Assembly: GCA_956465555.1 (NCBI GenBank)
Contig: OY101119.1
Location: forward strand, 496,001 to 560,000
Direction of reading: 5' to 3'
DNA length: 64,000 nt
From: Nitzschia sp. pyKryTriq1
Taxonomy: Eukaryota; Bacillariophyta; Bacillariophyceae; Bacillariales; Bacillariaceae
Below the pieces are notes generated by a model, which had not been told where the DNA came from, searched no databases, and saw nothing but the letters and a program-made list of their open reading frames with translations. The position numbers and the translations under genes were made by a program. Below, in pieces: positions 20,598 through 31,000 of this stretch (its first letter is position 1; each line of letters opens with the position of its first letter).

Positions 20598-21590
20598 ATG
20601 TTGTTCCGTTCTAGCGTCCTCCTCCTCTCTTTGACTGCCGTCAAGGTTAATGGTCAAACGGAGGGAGCCATCATCCAGCCGGATCCAAATGATCCCTGTA
20701 CAGTTTGCTTCTCTGGCGAAGCGCCTGCCACCGAACCAGGATTCAAGTTTTTTACTGGCGAAACTGACATGACTTGTTCGGACATCGTGGCTGGTGTGTT
20801 TAGTGCTGCTACCACTCAAGGCACTGATACATGCAAGGATTATCAGTTGATGGCCTTCCAGCTAGGCTGCTGTTCCACGCCTCCCTACGAGTACTGCCCG
20901 ATCTGCCCCGATGGCACCGACTTTACTCGTTCGAATGTCGTTCCAATCGGTTCGACCCTTGGTACCAACCCCACTTGCGCTGAGAGTCTGTACCGAGTGG
21001 CGAGTTATAATGCGTTGTTTGAACCAGGAAAGTGTGCTGATACCGTTATCCAGCGAGGAGCCTTTTACTGTGGGTGTCCCAACGTGGAACAGCAGTGCTT
21101 CTTGTGCCCCGATCAAAGTCCTCCCGACAACCCGGAGCGAGGAGAAGCGTGGGTCACTGGATCGAATTGCGAGGGTCTTGAATTCCTCTTTTCTCTCTAC
21201 AATACCGATGAATGCAATGGTTTGCGAAACAACTACGGTATTGACTTTGCTCACTTTTGCAAGTGTCCTGGATATGAAAAGGAGAACGATTCGAAGTGCA
21301 TTATGTGTGCGGAAGGACTGGCAAACCCCAACTTTGTCTACACCGATGCTCCCTTTACTCGAACCTGTCAACAAGCTGCAGATTTCGCCGAGTCGATCAC
21401 CCGCGAGAACATTTGCGTGGCACAGATGAACAGCGTTATTGAGCAGGGCTGCAACTGTAAAAATGGAAGTGGCCCTACCTTTAAAGTTGACAACGGAAGC
21501 AGCAATAACTCAGATGGGGCGACGGGAATCACAGCCATGCTCTCCATGGTTGCGGCTGTGACCCTGGCGTTAAATTCGCTGCTCGCTTAG
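20598..21590 (+). CDS. Cysteine-rich secreted protein 2, probably GPI-anchored
   Basis: A single exon of 330 aa from the ATG at 20598, which puts the signal peptide (FRSSVLLLSLTAVKVNG) first; the open frame upstream has no better start. Four modules open with CTVC, CPIC, CFLC and CIMC. They share with the upstream gene the pattern of later single cysteines and a CxC or CC pair (LGCCSTPP, FYCGCPNVEQQC). An Asn/Ser-rich spacer and a hydrophobic end (AMLSMVAAVTLALNSLLA) resemble a GPI signal. It is a tandem paralogue of the gene at 18628 and related to the one at 23894. Confidence 0.87.
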   Translation: MLFRSSVLLLSLTAVKVNGQTEGAIIQPDPNDPCTVCFSGEAPATEPGFKFFTGETDMTCSDIVAGVFSAATTQGTDTCKDYQLMAFQLGCCSTPPYEYCPICPDGTDFTRSNVVPIGSTLGTNPTCAESLYRVASYNALFEPGKCADTVIQRGAFYCGCPNVEQQCFLCPDQSPPDNPERGEAWVTGSNCEGLEFLFSLYNTDECNGLRNNYGIDFAHFCKCPGYEKENDSKCIMCAEGLANPNFVYTDAPFTRTCQQAADFAESITRENICVAQMNSVIEQGCNCKNGSGPTFKVDNGSSNNSDGATGITAMLSMVAAVTLALNSLLA

Positions 21591-22134
21591 ATAGCTGAGG
21601 CCTGGTAAAATTACATGTATTTGTGTACCGGTAGTGTCAAACAAATGAAATGTATTTAGTGCTGAAACACCTCCTTGAATTTAGTCATAGGAATAGAGAG
21701 GCGTAAAGGCCGTGCCTCCAATAGCGTCTAACAAACTCCTGTTGCTGTTGGTCTTGTCCCCGCTTCCTGCCATCCTGTATGTAATGATTTCTTGGGTGTT
21801 GTGTTTTGCAAAGACTCTCGTAGTATTCAAGATTCTCGAGGGAGTCGTCAACATAGTCCTACTCCAAGAACAGGCAAAATTCACCCAAGTGAGGTTGTAA
21901 TGATAACTCCACTCAAATAGGGGCACGCACTTTAAAAAGGGATCACCGTCATAAACAAGATGACCATGGCTGAGTCGTCAGTCCACCAAGAAATCATGTT
22001 GCCCTCTCTAAAGTCGAATAACGAAATATCACGATCTCTACTCTAGTCAAATCCGCCCACACGAAACATTTTCGTAACAACAACAATCGAGTGCTCTACT
22101 TATTTGAGTTTGACCACAGTAAAGACGACGCATC
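21591..22134. other. Intergenic region, no gene recognised
   Basis: A convergent gap between cysteine-rich gene 2 and plastid L15. A short minus frame at 21681-21926 begins with a non-ATG codon and has no recognisable motif. Confidence 0.5.
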
Positions 22135-23240
22135 TTAAGCTTCAATCACGGCACCAGTAGAAGGCTTGAGGACCTCGCACTTTCCTCCGGCACCTTCAAT
22201 GGCAGCTCGGGCAGACTTGGTGAAGGCATGGGCTTGGACGGTAATGTCCTTGGCAGTAAACTCGTTCCGTCCAACAACAATCTTGTGAACATCGTACTTG
22301 GACTTGGTCACAGTCTTGGACTCCAAGAGAGAATCGACTATAGCACAGGAGGTAGAAGCAGATGTAGCGTGTTAGAGACTGGTTTGGTTTCAGGGAAGCA
22401 GTTAGAGAATTTCACACCACATAATATGACCTACAATTGACGGTACTTCCGGCGGCAACACCATTCAATTCATCCAACTTGATAAGGTTGTACTCCTTCT
22501 TGAAGTGTCCAGGACCCATGGGCTTTCCAACAAACTTGGGAAGACGTCTGTAAAGAGGGGTTTGTCCTCCTTCAAATCCAGCGCGAACCGGTCTTCCCGC
22601 TCGTGCCTTTTGACCACGCATTCCAAAACCACATGTGGCTCCTTGCCCAGCAGCGATACCTCGACCCTTTCTCGTCTTTGGGGGGCGAGATCCAGGAGCA
22701 GGCTTCAAAGTGTCCACACGGAATTCGAAATTGTCCACATCGTTAATGGCGCTTTCGTCGGCTTCCCGGCGCTTCCAGTCAAAGACCTTCATGGTAAGAG
22801 AGGAAGTGGACTTGGGGACCGAGGTCAAAGCCCCAGAGCGAGGCACAAAAGCGCTGTACGCATCTGCAGTTGCAAAGAAACAAGTAGCGAAACAAGTGAT
22901 TAGTAGGAGTCTAACGAATCGTTCGTTCCATCAAATGAATAAAGGCAAAATTCTCGATGATGCATCTACAACTCCAATTCGACAAGACAACCCTGCTGCT
23001 ACGCCATTCCTGACGCAGAATCTTGAGTTCATCTCTACAGTCTCGAGGAGCCTTCGCAGTCTCCCCGATTGAAGAATGGCTTGTTTTGCAGAGGACAAAC
23101 ATTGAAAAACGCCGCCTCGGCGTTCTTGCAAAAAAATACCGCACAACTACAAGAACAGTTCATCCGGCACGTCTTCTTCTAAACTCCGTACCTGACGATG
23201 CTACGCATCCAGCGAGGACGACCAAGAGAGCTGACTTCAT
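22135..23240 (-). CDS. RPL15: Plastid ribosomal protein L15 (uL15c)
   Basis: Three exons, 23240-23192, 22863-22435 and 22337-22135, give 226 aa. The short first exon encodes a signal peptide ([16 protein letters not shown]). Exon 2 continues DAYSAFVP, a good match to the ASAFAP-type plastid signal of diatoms. The mature part shows uL15 features: a Gly/Arg-rich N-terminal tail ([27 protein letters not shown]), [14 protein letters not shown], and a C-terminal VHAHAF-like segment ([15 protein letters not shown]). The protein belongs to the large subunit of the bacterial-type ribosome. With this presequence it should be imported into the plastid. The gene lies on the opposite strand between the second and third cysteine-rich genes. 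Confidence 0.92.
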
Positions 23241-23893
23241 GGTGAAATAGTCTTTTATTTGCTTTCAAGGGCAGTGTTGCTGTTGGTACTTCCAAGCAAG
23301 ATGGAGAACGGCAAGGCTACAACAAACACCACGTCCAGCAGATAACGAAAAAGGAGCGATGGTGATGGGTCGGTTGATGGGTGCGACCGCGAACGACGTG
23401 CTTATTTTTTTTCGAGGAGGAGCCTGCGTTCGTTGACTGACATCCACAAACTTTCGAAGCGATGGCTGTCGGCTGACGCACTTCCGCGCGCAGTGAGAAA
23501 TTGTTGAGACCCGGTGAAGAACGGACGAATTTCACCGTACCGGTACTCGTATAGTACCTGTCTGTACCGGTACAGGGTCTACAGTACAAGTACGTACAAG
23601 TGCCGCCGCTACAGTATGATGGAGTTGTGAGTCATCATGAAAGAACTATCGAAGTACCATCAGAATTAGAAATCAGTCGAATTAATCGAAGAATCTCTCC
23701 CCGCCCGGCCGCCCACTCTGAACTCTGAACTCCCCCGCCACGCACGAACGGCTGTCTTTGACACGATCGATCCAAAGGAGACATCCGATCGATGACCTTT
23801 TTTGACCATGCTTCCTCTATCTGCATCATTCATTGCATCCATTATCTCTGTCCACTACTCTTCAACCCTTCATTCATTAGCTTTCCAAAGATA
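23241..23893. other. Divergent intergenic region of L15 and cysteine-rich gene 3
   Basis: Contains a dense GTAC/ACCGGT tract at 23534-23600. No gene was recognised in the rest. Confidence 0.6.
23534..23600. repeat. GTAC/ACCGGT-rich palindromic tract
   Basis: Contains ACCGTACCGGTACTCG, TGTACCGGTACAGG and ACAAGTACGTACAAG within about 67 bp. Same motif class as in other gaps of the window. Confidence 0.8.
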
Positions 23894-25065
23894 ATGAAGC
23901 AATCTTTCTCTACCATCCTCGCGTACTGGTGGCTGGCATCTCATTGTTCGCCTTCTTTCCTCGTATCTTCTCAGGAAGTCTGTACACCATGTGCCGATGG
24001 TTTGGATGCCTTTTTGGTGGGGAAAGTATGTGAAAATGGTATCGATCTTGCCACCACTCTGACCACTGGTGAGTAAGCTGGAGAGATCAGGAGTCCAGCT
24101 ATGCATACTTTCTTTTGTTGATCGTGTCTTTCCGCTTGGATGTTCTCATCGATCGATCGATTGCATGTATGTATCCGTTGTCTTCTTCGGCTAAAGATAT
24201 GGTGGAGTGTCAAGTCCTTCAATTGGCAATGTATCAGGGTGATTGCTGTGATACCCCTCCTGAGGGCTACTGTACTCTGTGCGAAAATGGAAGTCAAAAC
24301 TACAATGCCGATAAAGTCATCCCTCCAAATGCGGGGGGTCCAACCTTTGAAGTGACATGTGACAATTTTGCCACTCGGAATATGTATCTACGAGAGGGTG
24401 CTACTGGAATTTGTTCCGATACGGAACGAGCCAGGGCTCGGGCGTGGTGTGAGGTACGTTTCGGATCTTTCTTTTCCCAAGAAGTGGAAACCATGACTGT
24501 TCTTTCTCACTTGTTCTTGCCCCCTTCTCTTTCTCTCTAGTGTGACGGAATTCTGCCGGCATGCACATTGACCTGCAGTGATGGAAATCCTCCCCCAGAC
24601 ATGACCAAGGCGGATCCCATATTTGGAGAAACATGCGAACGATTTGCTTACGAGTATAGCACCTTATCTGCCGAAGAATGCAGCGACCCTGCGTTAAACT
24701 TAAACTTTGATGCAAAGGCGTTTTGCTGCAACGAGCCTGAACCGGACAATTGTTCGATTTGTTCGCCGGGAAAGATGTTGGGTGATCCTGATACAATAGT
24801 CCAGACCGAATTCTTCGGGTCGGCTACCTGTGGTGAAATCGACACATATGCGAGCTATTTGCCAGTGGGAGCGTGCAGTCGGTTTGTAGATGACCTTTTG
24901 GACAACCCATTTGGTGCGGAGGACGCATGCTGCGTCACGGATCCCAATTTCAAAGAAGGTGGAGGCAATGGTGAAGCAGGCTGCACGAGGACTGGAAATC
25001 AATTAGTCGCCACATCTGTCGCTTGTTTGTTTGCGTCCAGTGTCTGGAGCCTTTTCATATTCTAG
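23894..25065 (+). CDS. Cysteine-rich secreted protein 3, probably GPI-anchored
   Basis: Three exons, 23894-24068, 24197-24453 and 24541-25065, give 318 aa. Splices were set by frame and by alignment with the two upstream paralogues; for example exon 2/3 joins to WCECDGILPAC, matching YCGCPNVEQQC. A signal peptide (STILAYWWLASHCSPSFLVSSQ) precedes about four modules opening CTPC, CTLC, CTLTC and CSIC. The C terminus (VATSVACLFASSVWSLFIF) is hydrophobic, as in GPI precursors. Unlike its two paralogues it has introns. This suggests either intron loss in them or a different duplication history. The function is unknown. Confidence 0.82.
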
Positions 25066-25159
25066 AACAGGCAGTAATGAATGATAAGTAGTAGCTGGAT
25101 TGCAATTGGCTTATAATGACTTTAGATAACAAGGTGCAATACTATGAAGTCGCCGGCTG

Positions 25160-27310
25160 TCATACCATCTGTCGGGCTTCATTGTTCACAACGACACCAT
25201 TTCCTGACGTTCCAACGTAGTCCTTGGGCCACCGAAGGTGCAAGCGAGTGATCTCCTCGAGGGCCACGACATAGGATCTCAAATCGGGATAGGTTGTCTG
25301 GAACTTCTTGGGTTTGGGAGTGTCGAACTTATAGGCGAGAACGGGTTCCTTTGTCTTGTGTGAGTTATTTCCCAGGGAACCATGAAGTGCAAGAGTGTGC
25401 CCCACATGGGAGCCTCCTTGGCCCGGAAGCTGGCACTTTCCATCTTGGCCGTACTCTAGGCGCATCACCTGCAAGTTGGGGCTTGAATTTACCATTTGGC
25501 GGAACTCAGAAAACCCAAGCTTGGGCGACGCCATCGGGTAGCACTTCACACGCATCATCGGCCGGGCATTCGCATATCGCACTGCTGCAAGTGTTGAAAG
25601 CGCGGCGCCGAAACTATGCCCAGTGAAGACAACGTCGCAGAAAGGATGTTCTTCTGTCAGCTTGTCCAATAGGGCAAAGCACTTCTGTTCAATCTTTTGG
25701 TATTCATCTAAGAAGCACTGATAGACTTCAACACGCTCATGTTCGGCGTCCAAGGACACAGCCTTGCGGTTTGTGGTTTTCTTGGGACATGGTTTTGATT
25801 GCTGCTCTGTCGTACCGCGAATCACAGCGATGAAATTCTTTTGACCTTCGAACACCACTACCTCCAATCTATTGTCAGCATTTGATCCGACTGAGATCGT
25901 ACCTTCAATAGAAACCTCATCTCCGCATTCAAGTAGAAGTTGAGCAATAGGAATGTGTTGAACTATCCTGATGCGTTTTAGCTCCGTGTTGTTCAAGCCT
26001 TTCCATTCGTCCAGGTCAAAGTTCTGATCAATGCGTCGATAGTTTTCAACGAATTCATTCAGTCTTGCCGGAACAACGAGCTCCGACACACTAGGAATCT
26101 CCATTTGAAAAGGTGCAGCGGCATACTCGCACGTTCTCATGACTTCATCTTCGCGTCCAGTCAGAAATGAAGTGGGTGAGGGTTTTGCCAAGGTCGGCAA
26201 CTGCAGTTTGTCAAAGCTCAGTTCCATGAGATCTTTGACGATACTGTTATACATGCTCGTTTTAGTTTCTGGTTTTGTTTCTGGTGTTTCACTCCGTTCA
26301 TGTGTTGATGACGATCGATGAGGCTCCCGGTTTGATTTCTCATCGGAAGGCTCCTGGGATCGCTCGAGCGATGTCGTCCGTGTGATGTGACCCTTGATTG
26401 CTCTCGGCCATGGCAGTTTCCGGATGATTCCAGATGCCCGCAATCCCTCCTTCGCCTTGCTAGCATCGGCATTAGCATCCCCACTATCACATTTCCTTGG
26501 AGTCGCAGGGCTGTGTGATCTTTCCTTTCTCGGGTTCATGCTAATGGTAAAGAAATCCTTTCGGCTAGCTCCGCTCTTGGGTTTTGGCGAGGACTGCTCG
26601 GTCGTGGGGGCAGAGTCTGTTGGATCACTCTTCGGCGTTGGTGGAGTTCGTGACTCGCTTTCATCGGGTCTACTACTAGACTCCCGTTCCTGGCTGCTGG
26701 ATCGCTGTTCTTTCGGTTCCTCTTCCTCCGAGGCCTTCTGTGCGATATCTCTCAGATCGGAAACGCAGAACGATTGCACTTCTCGGCGGTGCTGGTTGTG
26801 CTGATTCTGGCCGCGGGATGGTTGAGGGGTACGTGGCTGCATCGGAACTGCCAAGGGATTGAAGGGCCCGTTGGCACCGTGAAGTGGTAGTGCAGGTGGC
26901 CTGCTCAAAGGAGCAGATGATGCACTGCCCAACAGAGGATCGAAGCCAGCTAACGAATGTCTCATTGTTTTCTGCGGATTGGGCACTGCGATATTGAACG
27001 ACGCAGGACTGTCGGGGAGAGCCATCATAACACGAGCCGAGGAATGCTGTGGCTGGCTCATTCCAGCCCGACTAGGGGTGTTCGGCAAAGATCCGTATGG
27101 GTGGGCAGAATTGTATCCATGCCCACTTCCTCCATTGATCCCGTTCGAATACCCATGGCCAGGAGTCGGCGGCGGGGCACTGGTAGGCGGCATCATTCCA
27201 TTCGGAGCCATATTATTATAGGATTGAGGGGTTGGTGACGCTGGAATGTGGCTCAAACTGTCTCGCTTGTGCTCCGAGTTGCGATGAGAACTTGCTGTGA
27301 GCGATGTCAT
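25160..27310 (-). CDS. Class 3 lipase domain protein
   Basis: A single exon of 716 aa from the first ATG in frame (27310). Residues 1-~380 are Pro/Ser-rich and look disordered (many SP/TP sites, Arg/Ser-rich patches). Residues ~400-700 are an alpha/beta hydrolase of the fungal lipase (class 3) type. The nucleophile elbow is VVFTGHSFGAALSTLAA (GxSxG), preceded by FIAVIRGTTEQ, as is usual before the lid. A following VKCYPMASPKLGFSEF matches the family's GxPRVG-like strand, with a catalytic His plausible in VGHTLALHGSL. These enzymes hydrolyse acylglycerols or galactolipids. No signal peptide is seen, so a cytosolic or lipid-droplet-associated role is possible but inferred. The stop is only ~95 bp from the convergent cysteine-rich gene 3. 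Confidence 0.82.
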   Translation of the reverse strand: MTSLTASSHRNSEHKRDSLSHIPASPTPQSYNNMAPNGMMPPTSAPPPTPGHGYSNGINGGSGHGYNSAHPYGSLPNTPSRAGMSQPQHSSARVMMALPDSPASFNIAVPNPQKTMRHSLAGFDPLLGSASSAPLSRPPALPLHGANGPFNPLAVPMQPRTPQPSRGQNQHNQHRREVQSFCVSDLRDIAQKASEEEEPKEQRSSSQERESSSRPDESESRTPPTPKSDPTDSAPTTEQSSPKPKSGASRKDFFTISMNPRKERSHSPATPRKCDSGDANADASKAKEGLRASGIIRKLPWPRAIKGHITRTTSLERSQEPSDEKSNREPHRSSSTHERSETPETKPETKTSMYNSIVKDLMELSFDKLQLPTLAKPSPTSFLTGREDEVMRTCEYAAAPFQMEIPSVSELVVPARLNEFVENYRRIDQNFDLDEWKGLNNTELKRIRIVQHIPIAQLLLECGDEVSIEGTISVGSNADNRLEVVVFEGQKNFIAVIRGTTEQQSKPCPKKTTNRKAVSLDAEHERVEVYQCFLDEYQKIEQKCFALLDKLTEEHPFCDVVFTGHSFGAALSTLAAVRYANARPMMRVKCYPMASPKLGFSEFRQMVNSSPNLQVMRLEYGQDGKCQLPGQGGSHVGHTLALHGSLGNNSHKTKEPVLAYKFDTPKPKKFQTTYPDLRSYVVALEEITRLHLRWPKDYVGTSGNGVVVNNEARQMV

Positions 27311-28001
27311 GGTTGTTTGGGGTGATTGATTCTCTTGTTGCAAATATTACTGTATCTCTGGTACAAAATTCTTTGATCTCAACAAAAAATCGGCTCTTCA
27401 AGCGTTTATGGTATGTATCATATGGTATTTTGTACGAAGTATTCTGATAACAGGTCCCAGGAACAAAGTCAAAGTAAGCGTTCCAGGTTTTCGCGATAAA
27501 GAATAGAAACACGATCGATCCATGAAGTTCAAAAAGTTAAGACGGTTTTGAGGGGGAAGCTGAAGAATAGATGGCTCGGTAGGCTCCTGTGACACGCGAA
27601 AAAATGGCGATGCCTAAAAGGGGGAAAATCGCTAATTAGTGTTACATAGGGCTAAAAATTCTTCTGTGACATTTTCGCGACGTGCATGAGACTTCGCTAA
27701 ATGATGCATTCACGCACGTGCGCACCTCCGGCGGGACTGACTCGTGACAACTCGGAACCCGATAAGTGGTGATTTTTACTCGCTATTGAGTGAATGGTAC
27801 CGGTATGGTTGCTTGCGGGAAAAGATGAAAAAGATGAAGAGAAAACCTTTGACACCCGTCTCAAATCAAGAAGTCAGGCTGCTGACATCAACACGATTCA
27901 ATGCCTAACATTGAGTGTGTTTATCCATAGTAAGCCTGCACTAATGAAAGGGGAAGAAGGACGATGGAAAGAATCGTATGATGAAACAATCAGCCTAATA
28001 T
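27311..28001. other. Intergenic region, no gene recognised
   Basis: A 690-bp gap downstream of the Sec16-like gene and upstream of the lipase gene. A plus-strand frame at 27794 reads into antisense of the Sec16-like 3' end and was not accepted. Confidence 0.5.
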
Positions 28002-31000
28002 CTAATCGTCAGGCTCTTGTTCTTCTTTGGGTTTGGGCTTCGGCTGAAAGACCGCAAATTGCGGTGGCGGTCCACCAGCCGCAGGTGCCGCTGATCCGGG
28101 AGGGCCACCAAGCCCAGACATTGAGCCCGGATATCCACGTGGAGTGCCCCCAAGAGCAGGGCGATTCATCGAAGATGGCCCGCCAGCACGACGCGGTGGT
28201 GGGGCCATCATCGCTGCAAGTGGATCTGTAGGCGCTGAAGGCTCAGGAGCCGGTTTAGCTGGGGTGGTGGCAGCCATTGTAGGCGGCGGCGCGATTGGTT
28301 TGACAAGTTCATCAGGGTTGTCTCCGGGGAAGACCCAGACTTTCCTTTTCTCGTCGTAGTATGCCTTTTCCTCGTTTTGCGGCAGGTCTACAACATATGC
28401 ATCCGAGCCTGGATTGAACAATTTGAATAGCCGATGACGAAGTGAAGAGCCAGGAGCTATGGACGCAACACGTGGCATAATTAGACAGCGTGTTTATCCG
28501 CGTAATTTTGTTCTCTCAATGTGAACTTACCTTTTCCCGACGATGACGGTGCAGGAGTGCGAGTTTGTTCGGAAGGGTTCTTCCTCATTATGGCCGATGG
28601 TGCAGTGCTCGGAGCAGCCTTGGGTTTTTGTATGGAGTTCGACGTTTTCGGGGTCATTAGAGGCTGTTTTGCCGGTGCTGGCTTGGAAATCGGTGTCATC
28701 GGCACTGGTGAGACCCCAGTGCCTTGGTCAGATAGCTGTTCTATTCTTGATGAGGGAGGCGCATCTGGAATCATCGTTGGGGGTTTTGAAGGGGGGAGAG
28801 CGGCGGCCATTCTAGGCTTGGCTGGTGACGGCGAAGAGTCTGTAGGTTTCTCCGGTGTATCAAGTGTGTAGCCGGTGACATCCATAAGATTCGACTTTGC
28901 TGTAAGGAACGTAGAATCCAACGCTGTAGAAGCTCGGTACTCCTCAGGCTCGGACCTATCTGGCGTGTCAATCGGCGGACTTGTTGCGCCAAAATGAGGC
29001 AAATCTGGGGCTGAGTGCATGGCGGGCTTGAGGGAGGCATCTTTGCTCTTTGATGGCCTTCCGCACCTCAACTTGTCTTCGAGCATTCTCAGTGCAGCCG
29101 GCTGCACTGCACCACCTTCATGGAGACCCGTCAAAGTGATGCGAACGCCGTCCCCATCGGCCTCCCTTATTCCGGACTTCAACCGGATGCATTTGGTATG
29201 AAGTGTCGCTCGATCTGTGAGACCAGCATCGACCAAGTGAGCAGCGAAAATAATCTTGAATGACTGAAAGCTTGTCAGAGTTGCATTTTTGTTCCCTTGT
29301 CTCTTGGCCCACTCATAGGCTTCGGTACGATCGAACGCATCGATTGCATCAGATGAGAATAAGGCTTTTGCGATTAGAAGGGTGTGATTGGAACCAAGTA
29401 GGCAAATTCTGGTACCCTCTTTCAACGGAGAAGCCACCGGACATCCGCATACCATGTAGCAAAAGTGGGCTCCAGAAATTTCACCGATTTCCCGCAGTCT
29501 ATCACCCAACGAAAGAACGATGCTATCCCAGCCGGAGATGCGGTTGCTTATGATCCCGGCCAGATGCCGTTTCCACGAGGATTTTAGCTCCGGGGCATTT
29601 AGCCCCCAGAGATCTGTTGCGCCATTTCCCGTGTCAGAAAGATTCAGCCCTCCCGACAAAAGCATGGACACGGTATGCATCGGTGAATCTGATGCAAAGG
29701 AGTTTCGCGCGTAGGCGGTTGTTACGCGCCTATACGTGTCCGCATCGCACATGCTTGCCACCAGAAACGCAGTTGCATAATCATGACAGGCTATCGCTTC
29801 TTCCACGGCCTCCTTTCGTTTCCCTAACAAGAGCAATTCTTCGACTCGCTTCGTAGACTCGACCTTGTCGATTTTATCTGAAGAAAGAGTAAAGTAAGAA
29901 GCTGAACTCACGTTGACGTTAACAATAATCGAACTGAACTTACCGTTTTCCTCACGTACGACGAAGTCCCCCGATGGGCGGGTTGGTGGCGGATCAGTTC
30001 GGAAGTCATCCAATAAGATCTTCACAATAGCCGACTCAGGGCTATTTCTATTTGAGGTCCCCTCGTCACTCCGCAATCTCCCCCTGGAGCAAGCGGCGAT
30101 TTCGATCAGTTGCCAAAGGATATCAGAAGTTTCAGCCTTGGAACGAATGTAGGCTAAAACATCACTGTCGGCGGCATCAATGAAGGATCCAGGAATAGCA
30201 CTTGAGCTCCGATTGTTAGCGAGCTGAACAACGCAAGTGTCCATTCCATTTGTAGACACAGCAGCGACAACCGCTTTCTCGTCGTCAGACAAGAACTCAA
30301 GGAAAATGCCACCAGATAGACTAGCGCCGGTCGAGTCTGCTTGATTCCCGAAGGCTTCCACGGTCGCATGATCTGCAATAGAAGGAGGCTTCACATCCAC
30401 CCATCCGTCGGAATTCGGCGCTCTATCTGGCAAGGCCTTGTCTTCGGCATCACTGTGGGTTGGTTTTTCCCAGCTGGTCTCATCGGTATTTTCGTTGACA
30501 TAGTACGCATCACCAGATTGCGGATCAATGACTTCGACCCAACCTTCTGGTAACTCGGGACGGAGATCAGGAGCTGGGGTCCTGATGTTTTTGATAGTAG
30601 AAGAATCCTTTGTACCTGTCTTTCCTGGTTTCCTGCCTTGAAGAGATGGTTTTTCCCAGGTGGTCGTGTTGTCGATTTCGTTTATGTAGTAGACTTCACC
30701 AGAACCAGGATCTACGACCTCGACCCATCCTTCGGGTAAGGAGCTGTCTAGTGAGGTTACATCTTCCTGTGGCTCTACTACTCCAGCTTTTTCCTTGGAA
30801 GGTTGAATGGATGCAGCATAGCTTGGTTCTTCGTGGCCGGATGATGTAGGTGGATCCCATGAAGTTTCGCCAGTCATTTCATTGAAATAGTAGATACCCC
30901 CAGAAGTCTCGTCAACGACCTGTTCCCAACCTTGTGGTAGAGCCGATGGATCCGCATCGATTGTATCGCCATTTGCCTTGATCTTTCCTTCGGCCTGATC

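Noticed and set aside
21681-21926. 81-codon minus frame after cysteine-rich gene 2
   Set aside because: Begins with a non-ATG codon and has no recognised family.
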